The notes under the pieces are model-generated. The model was not told the origin of the DNA. It searched no databases and worked only from the letters and a program-made list of their open reading frames with translations. From contig NC_035168.2 in the NCBI RefSeq assembly GCF_001659605.2, positions 10,615,928-10,679,927 on the forward strand: 64,000 bases of DNA, given 5' to 3'. The position numbers and the translations under genes were made by a program. The stretch comes from Manihot esculenta. Its lineage: Eukaryota > Streptophyta > Magnoliopsida > Malpighiales > Euphorbiaceae. This document shows positions 11,367-23,143 of this stretch, one piece after another; position 1 is the stretch's first letter, and each line of letters opens with the position of its first letter.

Positions 11367-12151
11367 TCACTTGCCTAAATCTGTCAAGTAGTTGGAGAGC
11401 TTCACATGGCTTGTAGGGTCTTTCTTCTTTTTCTTGAAATGCTTTGAGGCAGCTTTCAGCAGCTTACCCCATCCCTATTCAATTCAACAAAAACCCATTT
11501 AAGCCAAACAGCCATAAAACTTCTTTTTTTTTTTTTTTTTTTTTTCTTAAGAAAAGAAAAAAACATTATTAAATATTGGGTTTTGAATAATTGTCAAAAA
11601 ATTAATTTAAATATATATAAAATCAATAATTTTTCATTTTAAAAATCTGGTAAAAGAACCAAAACAGAGAGACTGATGAACTACAAGACGAAGTTTAGTT
11701 AGAGTTGAATCTTTACCTTGGCAGTGAACAGGCCACAAGCTCCCTTAATGGGAGTTGGGGAGAAATCAGATGCCTTAACTCTATTCATCATCATCTTCTT
11801 CTTCTTCTTCATCTTCATCGTCAGATTCTTCTTGATGCTGGACGTGACTTTCTTAGACCCACTTGTGTTGATCTTATTGTTATCTGATTGAAACCCAATT
11901 CCAAAAGTGAGCTTTCTCGGCGTAACCAAATCAAAATCCATGGGATTGTGAATTCGAGGCACCAAAGGAGACCATATTGAGCTCTGCGTGTAGTCAAAGT
12001 CGTAGGCAGAGTTGTCTGGGAACTTGAAGAGAAGCTCTTTCGACATTAATGGCTGCAAATACTCTATCACTTTACAGTTACTAATAATAAGCCTCTTCTC
12101 TTCTTCTTCCTCCTCTTCTTCTTCTTGCCTTCTCATTTTCGTATTTAGCAT
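11367..12151 (-). CDS. Small two-exon plant protein of unknown function
   Basis: Exon 1 (12151-11717) and exon 2 (11474-11367) are joined by a 242-base intron with a GT donor (11716-11715) and AG acceptor (11476-11475). The join keeps the frame: exon 1 ends ...GLFTAK and exon 2 begins GWGKLL and ends at a TGA. The product is about 180 residues if translation starts at the Met at 12151; an upstream in-frame Met at 12277 would add 42 residues. Features are an acidic Glu run near the N-terminus, a segment ELLFKFPDNSAYDFDYTQSS, then IWSPLVPR, a Lys/Met-rich stretch, and a basic C-terminus (HFKKKKKDP). No membrane segment or signal peptide is visible. The clean intron and frame argue for a real host gene. 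I do not recognise a named family; a nuclear basic protein is possible from composition only. Confidence 0.7.
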
Positions 12152-12277
12152 TGCAACTTTGAACTGTTTTTCGACCGTTGCCTTGTTGGTTTCTTTCCTT
12201 CTTTCTCTCTTTCTAGGTCCGAAAGCGATTACTAATTGATAAAAAAAGTGACCGTTGCAAGAAGAAAACAAATTCAC

Positions 12278-13339
12278 GGGTCTTGTGTTAAATGACCATT
12301 TTGTCCCCTACGTTTTTATCATCTGTTTAATTTACGCCCTCGGTGTCGGTTAGGAATTTTCACTGCCCTTCTAAGGAAGCGTGCACGCACGCGTGAAATT
12401 TTCCTTCCAAGGAAACACGCGCACATATATAATATTTTGGAGAAATTCATATATATTAATATTTTTATAGATTAAATATTTTAATTTTAATTATAATTTA
12501 ATAAATATTTAAATTTAAAAAATATTATTTTTAAATATTTAAACTTTAAAATATTTATATATTAATTACTTAAACTTTAAAAAAATCTTTTAAACATAAT
12601 TTTAAAATTATAAATTTTAAAAATTACTTTAAAATATAATTTTAAAACTATAAATTAAAAAATAAATTTAAAAAATTACTTTTAAATATAATTTTCAAAT
12701 TAAAAATTTAATAAAATTATATTTAAAAATCATATTTTTGTTAAAAAAATGTTAGAATAATTTTAAAACTATAAATATAACTATAAATACAATTTTAAAA
12801 CTATAGATTTGATAAAATTATATTAAAAAATAATATTTTTTTAAAAAAATTAAATATTTATTAAATTATAATTAAAATTAAAATGTCTAATAAATAAAAG
12901 CGTTAAATTATAAATGTGCAAATATGTATTTAATATAATATTTTTTATACTACTCAAAAATTTATACCGACATATTTTGAAATATCATTTTTTTGTTATT
13001 TTAATATTTTTATTATATTACAAATTTAAATACCATTTTAAATTAAATTTATAAGATAAAGGGTAAATTTTTTTTAAAGTTTAATTTATTTTTATAAATC
13101 AAATAATTTTACTTTATCTTAAATGAAGTAATTCTTGTAAAAAAGAGTAAGTAATTGGTCATAGAAACAAATGCAATATAATAAAATTGGTATATATAAA
13201 AGTTCTGCTTAATAAAAATAATTTCCAAAAGCAAGAATTAAAAAAATAATTGAAAATATGAATTTCTGTCCACTCATAATCTTTTTGAGTCACTAAACCT
13301 AATTTTGAGTCATCCTACTTAATCGATACAGTCTTATTT
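12278..13339. other. AT-rich intergenic DNA with a short GC-rich motif pair
   Basis: 12278-12370 is the upstream region of the small gene. At 12379-12395 there is a 17-base alternating purine-pyrimidine run made of GC and AC dinucleotides, and a related GCGCAC word follows at 12417. From 12430 on the DNA is nearly all A/T with no reading frame. Confidence 0.4.
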
Positions 13340-13815
13340 GGGGTGAGCATTCGGTTGTTCGGTTTAAAATTGAACCGAATCAAAATAAACCGAAAACTGA
13401 AATTTTAGTATTTATAAAAATTAAATCGAATCGATTTTGGTCAGAAACCGAATCGAACCGAACCAGTTTGATTCGGTTCAATTCGATTCAGTTTAATCGG
13501 TTTTGATTTTTAATAATTTTTTAATTTTTTTACACTTTATTTTTAATATTTAAAATTTAATTAAAATATTTTAATCTTAATATGATTTAATTTCTCAATA
13601 TTATTAAAAAAACATATTATTATCATTAATCGGTCCGATTTGATTTTTTTAGTTTTTTTATGATCAAAATCGAATCGAACTAAACCAAAATAATTAAAAT
13701 TTCTGAAATTAAAAATCAAACCGAACCGAACCGAAATATATAAAAATCAAACCAAATTTTTAAATCAATTTGATTTAATCAATTTTTTCAGTTTGAATCG
13801 AATACTGCTCACCCT
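13340..13815. mobile_element. hAT-like non-autonomous element rich in CGGTTCGGTT
   Basis: The ends GGGTGAGCA and TGCTCACCC are inverted and flank about 475 bases with many AACCGAA and TTCGGTT words, the signature of the other hAT-like elements here. No coding capacity. I cannot see an 8-bp target duplication, so the borders may have decayed by a few bases. Confidence 0.55.
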
Positions 13816-14791
13816 ACAAAATATCACATCACACAATGAGAAAATCTCTCTAAAGTCACTTAGATCCGGAAGAAACCCTCCACCTTCAACGATAAAGGTC
13901 TGCAAAAAATAAAGGAAACAAACAAATCTCACCAACCACCTTGGCGAGAGACAATCAAAGGCATAGAGAAATTGCCTCATTCGAAGGCAGGAAAATCACA
14001 AAAATTAAAATACTAAACCAAAATCATAAAGGAAACACCCAGTAGAACGATGCGGAGATGCAAAATCGCAGTCAACTTTCTGTTCCTGCTTCATATTTTT
14101 CGATCCCTGCACAAATTTAAGCTAGGGATGCAATTTCATTTGTTTTTAGTGAAAACTCTAATTTCACTTAATTTATAAATATTTTTATTTACATGTATAA
14201 AATTTTTCGATTAAAATTTAATTTTAAATAAAATAATTAAAAAAATTCACATGAATAAAATTTTACAAATTAAATTAATTCACTCATATTAAATATATAA
14301 TTTTTTAAAATTTTTTAAAAATTATTAGTACAATAGTTACTTTAAAAATTATTATTTAATTTAAATTGAAATAATTAATTAAATAGAATAAATTTGACTC
14401 TTAATAAAAATAAAAAATTTAATTTATTAAAAAATTTAACCCTAAAAAAATATAAAAGAGTTAATTGAACTAATTGGATTTATTTCTTTCACCGTCACAA
14501 GCAAAGGATGTAACTTTTTTTTTTCTTTCTTTTTTTTTTCTAAGATAAAACTAAGAATGTAGGGTTGGTCAGCGTATAAGCCTACCCTTCGAATGACGTT
14601 GGACTGATTGAGCTCAGTGCTAGAATAGTACCCGCAAGCACGGATATGTTTTTTTCCTTTCGATTCTCGACTGGGTTAGGAATCTGTGCTCATTTGTTCT
14701 AATACCAATTACGCAAGGCGAATAAGGAGGAAAAAGAATAGAATCCCATCGATTTTAAGAGCTTCCTCTCTTTCTCTTCGTTATTTTTGGT
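13816..14791. other. Intergenic DNA and PPR gene leader
   Basis: Mostly AT-rich without coding capacity. From about 14570 composition becomes mixed, and the last 200 bases with pyrimidine-rich tracts look like the promoter and 5' UTR of the PPR gene. Confidence 0.4.
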
Positions 14792-16228
14792 ATGCAAATT
14801 TCTCCTGTTCTTGTTAAACCTGGAGGAGTACAAAGTAAATTTTCAGAAGAAAGAATGGTTGGTAAATTGTCCACTAGATTATTGAACATATGCGTAGTAT
14901 CATTTTGCAAAGCCAGGCAGTTAGATAAAGCAGAATCTGTCATTATTGATGCTGTAAGGTTAGGAATACGTCCTAATGTAGTTACTTATAATGAACTTAT
15001 TGTTGGCTACTGTCGCCTTTCCAGTTTTGAGTCTGCTTATTCTCTTCTCCAGAGAATGAGAGAAGCCAGGATAAACCCGGATGTAGTTACCTACAATTCT
15101 CTGATATCTGGTGCTGCTAGAAATTGCTTATTATCGAAATCCCTTGACCTGTTTGAAGAAATGCTTCAAAGGGGCATGGCTCCTGATATTTGGAGTTTTA
15201 ATACATTGATGCATTGCTTCTTTGAGCTAGGAAGACCTGAAGAAGCAAATCAGGTTTTCAGGGATATTATTTTACATGGTTTATCTCCATGTCCAGCAAC
15301 TTTTAATATCATGATTAATGGTCTTTGCAAGAATGGTTATACAAGTAATGCACTCATGCTGTTTAGAAATTTACAGCGACATGGATTTGTTCCTGAATTA
15401 ATCACTTATAATATTCTTATTAATGGACTGTGTAAAGTGGGGAGATTAGGGGCTGCAAGGAGGATGCTCAAAGAACTTTCGGCATCTGGTTATCTGCCAA
15501 ATGCCATAACTTATACCACAGTTATGAAATGCTGCTTTAGATCTAGGCGATTTCAACAAGGGCTTGAGATATTGCAAGAGATGAGACATAAGGGTTATAC
15601 TTTCGATGGTTTTGCAGATTGCACGGTGGTAGGTGCTCTAATAAAGGGTGGTAGGATTAAAGAGGCAACTAATTATATGGATCAGATGATGAGAAATGGC
15701 ATCAAACATGATTTAGCATCTTATAATACACTAATGAATTTGTATTGTAAAGTAGGTAAATTGGAAGATGCATATCAATTGCTTGATGAAATAGAAGAAG
15801 GTGGTTTAGAATGTGACGAGTATACACACACAATTTTGATAGATGGGTTGTGTAAGGCAGGTAATATTGAGGGGGCACAGCAACATATGAAGCATATGAA
15901 TGTGTTGGGTTTAAAATCGCATTTGGTTGCTTCAAATTGTGTAGTTGATGGATTGTGCAAAGCTGGTCAGATCGATAATGCTTTGAAGATGTTTGAATCA
16001 ATGGAGATGAGGGACTCATTTACCTACTCTTCCTTGGTTCACAATCTTTGCAAGGCTAGAAGGTATCACTGTGCATCCAAGCTTTTGCTTGGTTGCATAA
16101 ACAGTGGCATGAAAATACTCCGATCAGCTCAATGGGCTGTTATAGATGGTCTTCAATATTCTGGTTTTCAAAAAGAAGCAAGGAAGCTTAAATCAAAAAT
16201 TAGATTGGCGCAGATGGTGCAGTGTTGA
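14792..16228 (+). CDS. P-class pentatricopeptide repeat protein, At5g46680-like
   Basis: An uninterrupted 478-residue frame without introns, as usual for plant PPR genes. From about residue 25 to the end it consists of some twelve 35-residue PPR motifs, recognisable by repeats such as NVVTYNELIVGYCR, DVVTYNSLISGAAR and ELITYNILINGLCK. There is no E, E+ or DYW extension, so it is P class; these proteins bind specific organellar RNAs through residues 5 and 35 of each motif and act in stability, splicing or translation. Order, length and several motif sequences resemble Arabidopsis At5g46680 (about 470 residues), recalled from memory. The short N-terminus before the first motif would have to hold the organelle-targeting information; which organelle is not clear from the sequence. 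Confidence 0.9.
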   Translation: MQISPVLVKPGGVQSKFSEERMVGKLSTRLLNICVVSFCKARQLDKAESVIIDAVRLGIRPNVVTYNELIVGYCRLSSFESAYSLLQRMREARINPDVVTYNSLISGAARNCLLSKSLDLFEEMLQRGMAPDIWSFNTLMHCFFELGRPEEANQVFRDIILHGLSPCPATFNIMINGLCKNGYTSNALMLFRNLQRHGFVPELITYNILINGLCKVGRLGAARRMLKELSASGYLPNAITYTTVMKCCFRSRRFQQGLEILQEMRHKGYTFDGFADCTVVGALIKGGRIKEATNYMDQMMRNGIKHDLASYNTLMNLYCKVGKLEDAYQLLDEIEEGGLECDEYTHTILIDGLCKAGNIEGAQQHMKHMNVLGLKSHLVASNCVVDGLCKAGQIDNALKMFESMEMRDSFTYSSLVHNLCKARRYHCASKLLLGCINSGMKILRSAQWAVIDGLQYSGFQKEARKLKSKIRLAQMVQC

Positions 16229-17556
16229 TGTCCCTGTGGTCCTTTTGATGCAGTTTGCGCGTTGGAATATTTTACTGATGGAATTCAACTGAGTCATTCT
16301 AATGACCAAACTTTTTGAAATTAAAATCTTCGGTCAGCACCATGTAAATGTAAATGCCCCATGTTGTTGTAAAGAACTAGAGATGCTTATTACTAATAAG
16401 GTTGATTCTGTTTGAACATGGATTGGAGGGATAGAATCCTGGTTAATGAAAATGGACAACGGCCATTTAGTTCCTAAACATGTACATTGGGTTATTTAAC
16501 ACTGGATATTGATTTGCATTGGTTGGAGAACTCTACTTTCACTGAGCATGAGTATGACACAGAATACTCACACCGGAGTGGATGCATGGGCATGTCAGTT
16601 CCTAATGTTGATGGAGCACAGGTACACATCTTTTACTATGCCAAGCACTAAGCTCATCTTATGTCTCACTTGAGTTTTTATGGTCCCCTCCAAGAACCTA
16701 CCTATTCCATTGCGCCCACTGTGAGTCTACCACCTAGCTCACTTCATCCTAGAGTGTGCACCTCTCATTGCTCTAGGAGCTACCTTGGCTTGGGAGACTT
16801 GTAGGGTGTCACATATTATAGGAGGAAGTTTAAGAATAACTCAGGACTGTGGAATTGGGGGGAGCAGTTATTTCCAGCAGTTATGACTGCACTATTGGTG
16901 GTAATAGGAGAATAAATGGAGATGGATAGCTCCTGTATCGATCATTCAAGAACTGAATCAATAATCTCATATTCTATTCTCTCTCTATTTCTTTCTCTTC
17001 TTTCTCTATTCTGTTCTTCCTCTCCTTTGTAACGGTCAAGTTATGGTGTCTACTTTAATGTAGGGCCTTGTGAAAGAACTAGAATTGTGGACTGTACCCA
17101 ACTTAAGGCATTAGTACACGGGTCCCTTGCACTTGTATGTCTCTCATGTATCCTTTTTCTCTCCAATGTGACACTTCCCACTTCACTTCTGTTATCCCAA
17201 CACAAGAACGGGTCAACATTTATGGAATTCTTTTGTCCTAATTTTTTGGTCTATAACTTTTGCCTAACATTTAACATAATGGTCTACTTCTATGCCTATT
17301 GTTCTATTCAAGCACATATTCTTCTGTCTCTACTAATTATAACTAAATATTTTCATTGTCCTCAATGTTAATATGTTTTCTTGCAAATCAGCCAGAATCT
17401 ACTGAAAATTTTAGAAAAACAAGCTGAATCTTGCCCTCAAACGTGTACTCAATTTCAATACTAATTCCTGATTCTCTGTAACATAAGTTCAAAAAGGTGA
17501 CTCGGTTGCTCCTCCATTTCTTTAGTGATGGAACTTGTGTGGAATTTTTTTATTAA
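16229..17556. other. PPR 3' region and unassigned DNA
   Basis: The first few hundred bases are likely 3' UTR. Around 16850-17080 a segment with CTCTCTCTATTTCTTTCTC-like tracts and an upstream GGGAGCAGTTATT resembles the end of a retrotransposon LTR, but no primer-binding site follows and I do not call it. Frames in 17087-17371 have no recognisable domain. Confidence 0.35.
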
Positions 17557-17564
17557 CCAATCAA

Positions 17565-18260
17565 TAGGGGTGTAAATGAACCAAACCGTTCGTGAGCTAT
17601 TCGAGATTCGATTCGATAAAAGCTCGACCGAGCTTGACTCGATTTCTAAACGAGCCAAGCTCGAGCTTAATTTTTAGGCTTGTTTGGTAAATGAGCCAAG
17701 CTTGAGCTCCATAGTATTCGGCTCGTTAAGGCTCGTGAGCTCGGCTCGTTTCTGAGTTCATGAGCAGACTCGTGAATAGGCTCGTGAACGGTTAAACTGA
17801 AATTACTATCATAAGAGAAATAAACTCAAACCCTGCATATATTTTAATGAGCCAAATCTAAATTTTTTAAAATTCAGCTCTATATAGTTTAGTTACATTC
17901 TTAAACTTGCACATATTTGGATCATTAAGATTTAAAAACTCATCTTTATAAGTTTACATGCTAATTTGTAGATATACTTATTTAACTAAAATTATTTTAA
18001 TTTTAAACTTATTAGTTTTAAACTAAAACTCATTATACATGTAAATAAATTAAATTGCTCGTGAACTATTCGAGACTCAGCTCGATAAAAGCTCGACTCG
18101 TCTAAGCTCGTTTGCTAAACGAGCCAAACTTGAACTTCTTAATACTCGGCTCGAGTTCGATATGAGTAAAGCTCGAATTCGGCTCGAACTCGAAAAAATT
18201 TTAACGAACCAAACTTGAGCTCTTCAAAGCTCGGCTCGGCTCGGTTCGTTTACACCCCTA
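17565..18260. mobile_element. hAT-like non-autonomous element with perfect 8-bp target duplication
   Basis: The ends TAGGGGTGTAAATGAACC and GGTTCGTTTACACCCCTA are near-perfect inverted copies, 696 bases apart. CCAATCAA occurs directly outside both (17557-17564 and 18261-18268). An 8-bp duplication with short TIRs fits the hAT superfamily. The inside is built of repeated GAGCTCG and GGCTCG words with an AT-rich centre and has no reading frame, so it depends on a transposase from elsewhere. Confidence 0.85.
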
Positions 18261-18321
18261 CCAATCAAGTTGCTAAGTGGACAAGTTCACATTATGGTTC
18301 AAAATGTGCATCCTGCAAATA

Positions 18322-18324
<3 letters not shown>

Positions 18325-18360
<36 letters not shown>
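18325..18360. repeat. (CT)n microsatellite
   Basis: About 17 uninterrupted CT dinucleotides just downstream of the hAT-like element. Confidence 0.95.
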
Positions 18361-18367
<7 letters not shown>

Positions 18368-19920
18368 TTCTTTACAATGGTTTTACCACTTGATAAGTAG
18401 GATAACAGCAAATGTGATTTCTGCTGCAGCATGTTAATATTCTCAAATATATACAGTGGATATTGTTGTTATCTTGGCTGAATCATTTCCATCAAGGTAT
18501 GTCAGTTTCAAATGTTTCCTAAATATTATTATTTTACCTGTGTATTCATCTTATTCTATGTTAGACTGTGAATGTTGAAAAAAAAAAAAAGAGAACTCTG
18601 AATTAAACTGCCTTCTATTTTTCTTTCGTAAATGTAGGAACAACTGGCTGGTGGTAAGAACCCACTCTAGTTATAAGGTGGGTAAAAGTGTAACTGAGCC
18701 ATGTTTGCTTCCTGTGCTTTTGCCTTGTCAACATAAGGTAGTTTTTAACTTACAAGGTGCCAGACACTTGAAGTGACATTTCCTAATGGGACGCTATTTA
18801 TTGGGTGAACATCTAGAATTTAGTTGTCTAATTTGAGTCAAATTCAGTTATTACTATTATTTAAATTTATTTGTACGCTCCATCTAATATAAAATTATTA
18901 TATTATTTAATATTATTTTTTTGAAATGGAGATAGGAATTGGAAAGTAGGACGTGAGATTTCTTAAATTTTTTTAAATACACGTATCACCAGATTAAATA
19001 TGTGAGTGCATATTATTTAATGTTATTAATTTTTTTTGTACGTTATATTTATTTTTTTATATATAATATCATATAATATTTCATATTATTATATATTAAA
19101 AATTTAAAAAGAAAAATAATATAATTGATGATATATTTTCACACTAAATAAATATTATTAACATAATTCTCAAATTAAAAATTAAATGAGTGTACTTTTA
19201 ATTTAATTAGAAAAATTATTAAGTCAAAACAGAAATATCAATGCCACTATAATTTTTTGTTGATTTACTTTCATAACATATATTTACCGTTGATTTACTT
19301 TTTAATCATTAAATTTTAAAATTTTAAATTATATTTATGTTGAAATCAAAATATAGAATGACTAATAAAAATTTATAATAATCAATTAAATTTATTTATA
19401 AAATTTCGTCATGAAAATATTCATTATATTTAGGTAAGATAAGCAATAAAAAGTAGTATAGTAAATATTAATTATTTCATAAAATTATTAAAATTTTCTT
19501 AATTAATTAAAACTATCAATAATGACATGATAACTAAAAAATTGAAAAATTTTAACCATACAATATCTTATTTTCTTCTGTAAATAAGGTTGTCAATGTA
19601 TGTAAGCTAAATTAAGTCTCAAAGTAACATATTAGAGTTATAAGGTATTAATAAATTACTTATAATATTTAAGACTGCACACATTAACAAGTAGAGATCA
19701 TCACTTGTACTCCCATCATTGATCACAAGCACATGTAGTATGATATATATTATAGTATAATTATAAATATAGATTGTAAATAAAATAAATTATGTATTAT
19801 TAATTAATTTTTTTCTTAATGTAATAAAAGTTTATTGTATAAAATTATTGGTTTTAAATTTAGTTATTCATAATTTAAAAGATATGATTAATTTTTTATT
19901 ATTAAATGTTATTTATGTTA
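18361..19920. other. AT-rich intergenic DNA
   Basis: 18400-18800 is of mixed composition with no long frame. From 18840 to 19920 it is strongly AT-rich. I see no gene, RNA or element in it. Confidence 0.4.
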
Positions 19921-21290
19921 AGCCATGAGCTAGCACTATAAGACGAGACCACGTGACAAGAATTTGATAATTAGAAAACGTGATCCAGTCCAAGAAAAGA
20001 AAAACTTGAATATTTTAACGTTTGGTTCATCACCAAGACTCGCCTTTCCTTTGACAAGACGAGTCTTGGCATTAAGTTACCATTATCAGGCACAATTCAG
20101 TGTATTCCCATTACGCCTATAATTGTGGGATTACCCACCTGTTAGCTAGTGATATCCCTTATCAAGCAGCCGACCACATCATTGCCGAATATCAGGAAAT
20201 ACTATATTTATCTCTACTTTCTTATAATATAAAAAGAGAAGAATCGCAAACGCAAATGTATGCTATTTTTGAATACTACTCAAGTTCTAAACAATTCATT
20301 GCATTCTCTCTAATCTCTGCAATATTACTAATTTGAGCATCGGAGTGGTTGCCGTGGGCACTCACCACCACCTCACATTCTCTTCCTTGCAAGTCTAGCC
20401 AATCACAGCATAGCTCCATTCTGGCCATATAATCAATCTAATATCTGCAACATTATTTGATTCCATTGCTAGAAAATCTATTAAATTCGCTCTGTTCATT
20501 TGGATCAAAATCGGTCTTTTATTTCTTCTTTCTAAAAAAGGAATCTCTCCTCTCTCTCTTGAAATGACCAGAATTGTATATGTCATTATGGGAGGACTTG
20601 ATAAGGACAAAGGAAAAAAATAAGCGTGTAATAGAAGACGTCTTGTCAACTGACTAAGAACCATCAGCCAAGCAAGAGGTAAGATTCGATCCTGCTGACA
20701 AAAAACTTAGATTCTTTCAAAACGACCCGCTAGTCGGTAAGATCATCTTGAATAGGTACGATATAAGGCGAGTATTGGTGGACACAGGTAAATAGTTTTG
20801 TTAACCTTCTCATTTTAAATGTTTTTAATAAGTTAGGTTTGGATAAAAACAACTTTGTTAAGGTTTCTTATCCATTAGTAGGATTAGGAGATAAGACCGT
20901 GGTAGTGCTAGGTACTATCAACCTCCCCCTAATATTAGGTGACGAAAAATATAGGCGAGAGTTATATGCAGAGTTTGCGATAGTAGATATCTCATTTGCA
21001 TACAACGTGATACTCGACTGTCTGGTTCTGAATTGTCACGGTATTGTTATTAACACGGGTGCTATGTGTCTTAAGCTTCCAGTTTCCGGAGGAATAGTAG
21101 TGGTTCGAGGCAATTCGAGGTTGACCAAAGAAGGTTATTGACACTTAGCAGAAAGACTCGGTAAAGCAACGATGCCCATCGAATTGCAGGAAAAACCAAA
21201 GTATCATGTAAAGTCAGAGCCAGCAGACCCGGTAGAGGAGGTCTAGATAGGTAAAGAACAAAATGTATGATTCGGTACTGCACTAATCGG
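19921..21290 (+). mobile_element. Tat-type Ty3/Gypsy remnant: LTR end plus protease
   Basis: The segment at 20330-20400 (GAGCATCGGAGTGGTTGCCG, then a CCACCACC tract) is typical of the 3' end of Tat-lineage LTRs. About 350 bases later the plus strand encodes a retroviral-type protease region with VLVDTG at about 20770-20790. No integrase or reverse transcriptase follows and the gag region is absent, so the element was internally deleted. The right boundary is where homology to the protease region fades, at about 21250-21290. Confidence 0.65.
20730..21244 (+). pseudogene. Tat-lineage aspartic protease fragment
   Basis: The frame reads RRVLVDTG, with the catalytic D-T-G, then a frameshift or stop at about 20793, then LGLDKNNFVKVSYPLVGLGD, a block LGDEKYRRELYAEFAIVD and YNVILD, and continues past a stop at 21139 with further matching residues. 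This is the usual order of a Tat-lineage protease. In an intact element it would cleave the Gag-Pol polyprotein. Here the flap and catalytic region are separated by a broken stretch, so it is inactive. Confidence 0.7.
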
Positions 21291-21884
21291 TAAAACTAAG
21301 ACTCGTTTAATAGAATTGCAAAAGAGCCGAGTAACCACTTATTTTACATTATAATAAAAAAAGAGCCATGTAACCACTTATTTTAAATTATAATAAAACT
21401 TATTATAAGAATTTAAATAAAAAAAATTAAGAATTTAAATTTTATATAAACTCTACTATTAATTTAATTAATGAAATTTAAATTAAATTAGTTTAATTTT
21501 TTTTTAAAAATTTATGTTATCTATCTAATAAAATTATTAGCTTTTACTAATTCTAATCCACAAAATTTTAACTAATATTATTTGCTTAAATAATTTCATT
21601 AATAAAACTACTAAATAACATGATATAATAATTATTTCAAATATTTTGTTTAATTTTTTAAGTATTTAAATAATATTAAAATTAAAATAATTTTTTTAAA
21701 TATTATTTTAAACTCAACAATAAAATTAAAATAATATTATCAATAAAAATATACAAATATTTAAATAAATTTAAGATGTTGTCATCCCCTCACACATTTA
21801 TATATATACAGATATATATTGTTGATGTTTACTTATGTATTTGTTTCAACTCAATGCCGCATTAAATTACCTTTAAAATTCCAT
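21291..21884. other. AT-rich DNA, left flank of the LINE
   Basis: No coding capacity seen. Its last bases form the pre-insertion site of the LINE and continue, after the duplicated 17 bases, at 27878. Confidence 0.5.
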
Positions 21885-21901
21885 TGTGCTTTTTAATTTT
21901 T
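21885..21901. repeat. LINE target-site duplication, left copy
   Basis: TGTGCTTTTTAATTTTT, identical to 27861-27877. The trailing T run merges with the complement of the poly(A) tail, so the right border of this copy may be off by a few bases. Confidence 0.85.
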
Positions 21902-21941
21902 TTTTTTTTTTTTTTTTTTTAGAAAAAGAGGGATAGAGCCC

Positions 21942-23119
21942 TTATTTTATTAATCTAGGCCATGAAAGCCCCAACCTATCAGCATCCAGTAAAAATTTAA
22001 TAGTAACAGGAGGCCATTGATGAATTTTCAAATTAAAATCATCACCAATGGTTAAACTAGTCAAACGATCCGCTACCGCATTTGCTTCCCTGTAAATTTT
22101 TACCATCTTGACTTCCCAGCTTCTATTGATAAGATCACGACAATTCCTCACCAAATTAGCAACTCTAAAAACTCCTGCACCTCTACCTGCAAATAAATCT
22201 AACGCGAGTTGAGAATCCGTTTGAACTTCAATCTTCTTCCACCCTGAATCCCATGCTAATACTAAAGCATAATATATTCCCCATAGCTCAGCTTCCATTG
22301 CTCCACAATTGCCCAAAAACCGTTGAAAGCCCAAAAGCCATCTACCTTCATTGTTTCGAAAACAACCTGCACAACTTGCCCTTCCTGCTGACAACAATGC
22401 ACTACCATCGGAATTCACTACCACCCAGCCTGTTTCTGGCGGCTTCCACCCAACATACTTCAAAGACCGGCCTCTCGGTCCAGACCCAGCCTGCATCGAA
22501 AACCTCCATGCATGAACATATTCTTTTGCTCGAAGCTGAATAAAGGACGCATCAATAGTATCCTGGTCATTATTCTCATTAAAAACCAACAAGTTTCTTC
22601 GCTTCCATAACCACCAAACGACCGAACTAAAAAGCACATCCCATGGTATTCCATTAGCCAATAACCCTACTTTTTCTATATTAGCAGATAGCCATAAAGG
22701 CACATTCAAAATATCAAAAAATGGAGAAACGAAATTGGTAGGTAAAAGGGAATTCCAAATTTGTTTCACATGTTGGCAATCTCGTAGAGCATGCAAAACA
22801 GATTCACTTGCAACTCCACAAAGAGGACATAAATCATAATCAATAAATTTTCGCTTTCGGCGTTGAACATTAACCATGATTTTCTCATGTGCCACTTCCC
22901 ACAAAAACACTTGAATTCGCTGTGGCACCCTAACCTTCCACAGCCCTTGCCAATCCATATTAGATCCTGACACTTCTGAATAAAACGTATCAAACCCTGA
23001 CTTAACTGTATATAAGCCAGAAGAAGAATGCTTCCACGCAAAACCATCCAAACACGACATATCATCAACTAAAGTAATTGATTGGAAATATAAAAGGACA
23101 TCAGTAGGAAGAAGAGAAT
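21942..23119 (-). CDS. LINE ORF2, C-terminal part: zf-RVT and RNase H
   Basis: Read on the minus strand from 23119. It begins at the segment SLLPTDVL that also ends the plus-strand ORF2 part, then has a zf-RVT domain (WKVRVPQRIQVFLWEVAHEK and a C-x2-C ... H-x4-C pattern) and a plant-LINE RNase H with acidic residues in NSDGSALL, AMEAEL and QTDSQL and the downstream AVADRL. The frame is open to a stop at 21942, about 20 bases before the poly(A) tract. It is separated from its promoter and start codon by the inversion, so it is not expected to be translated as it stands. It lacks any sign of decay. Confidence 0.85.
23098..23119. repeat. Inversion-junction overlap, left copy
   Basis: These 22 bases are the reverse complement of 27842-27863. 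Both halves of the LINE include this stretch of ORF2, so it marks the break between the two cDNAs. Confidence 0.85.
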
Positions 23120-23143
23120 GATCTTTTGCAACATAATGAGGGT

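Noticed and set aside
12012..12239. Plus-strand frame with a Ser run
   Set aside because: Shadow of the Glu-rich segment of the minus-strand gene.
16850..17080. Possible solo LTR downstream of the PPR gene
   Set aside because: No matching ends, duplication or primer-binding site could be seen.
17087..17371. 94-residue frame as a host gene
   Set aside because: Hydrophobic, no recognisable motif, no splice or promoter support.
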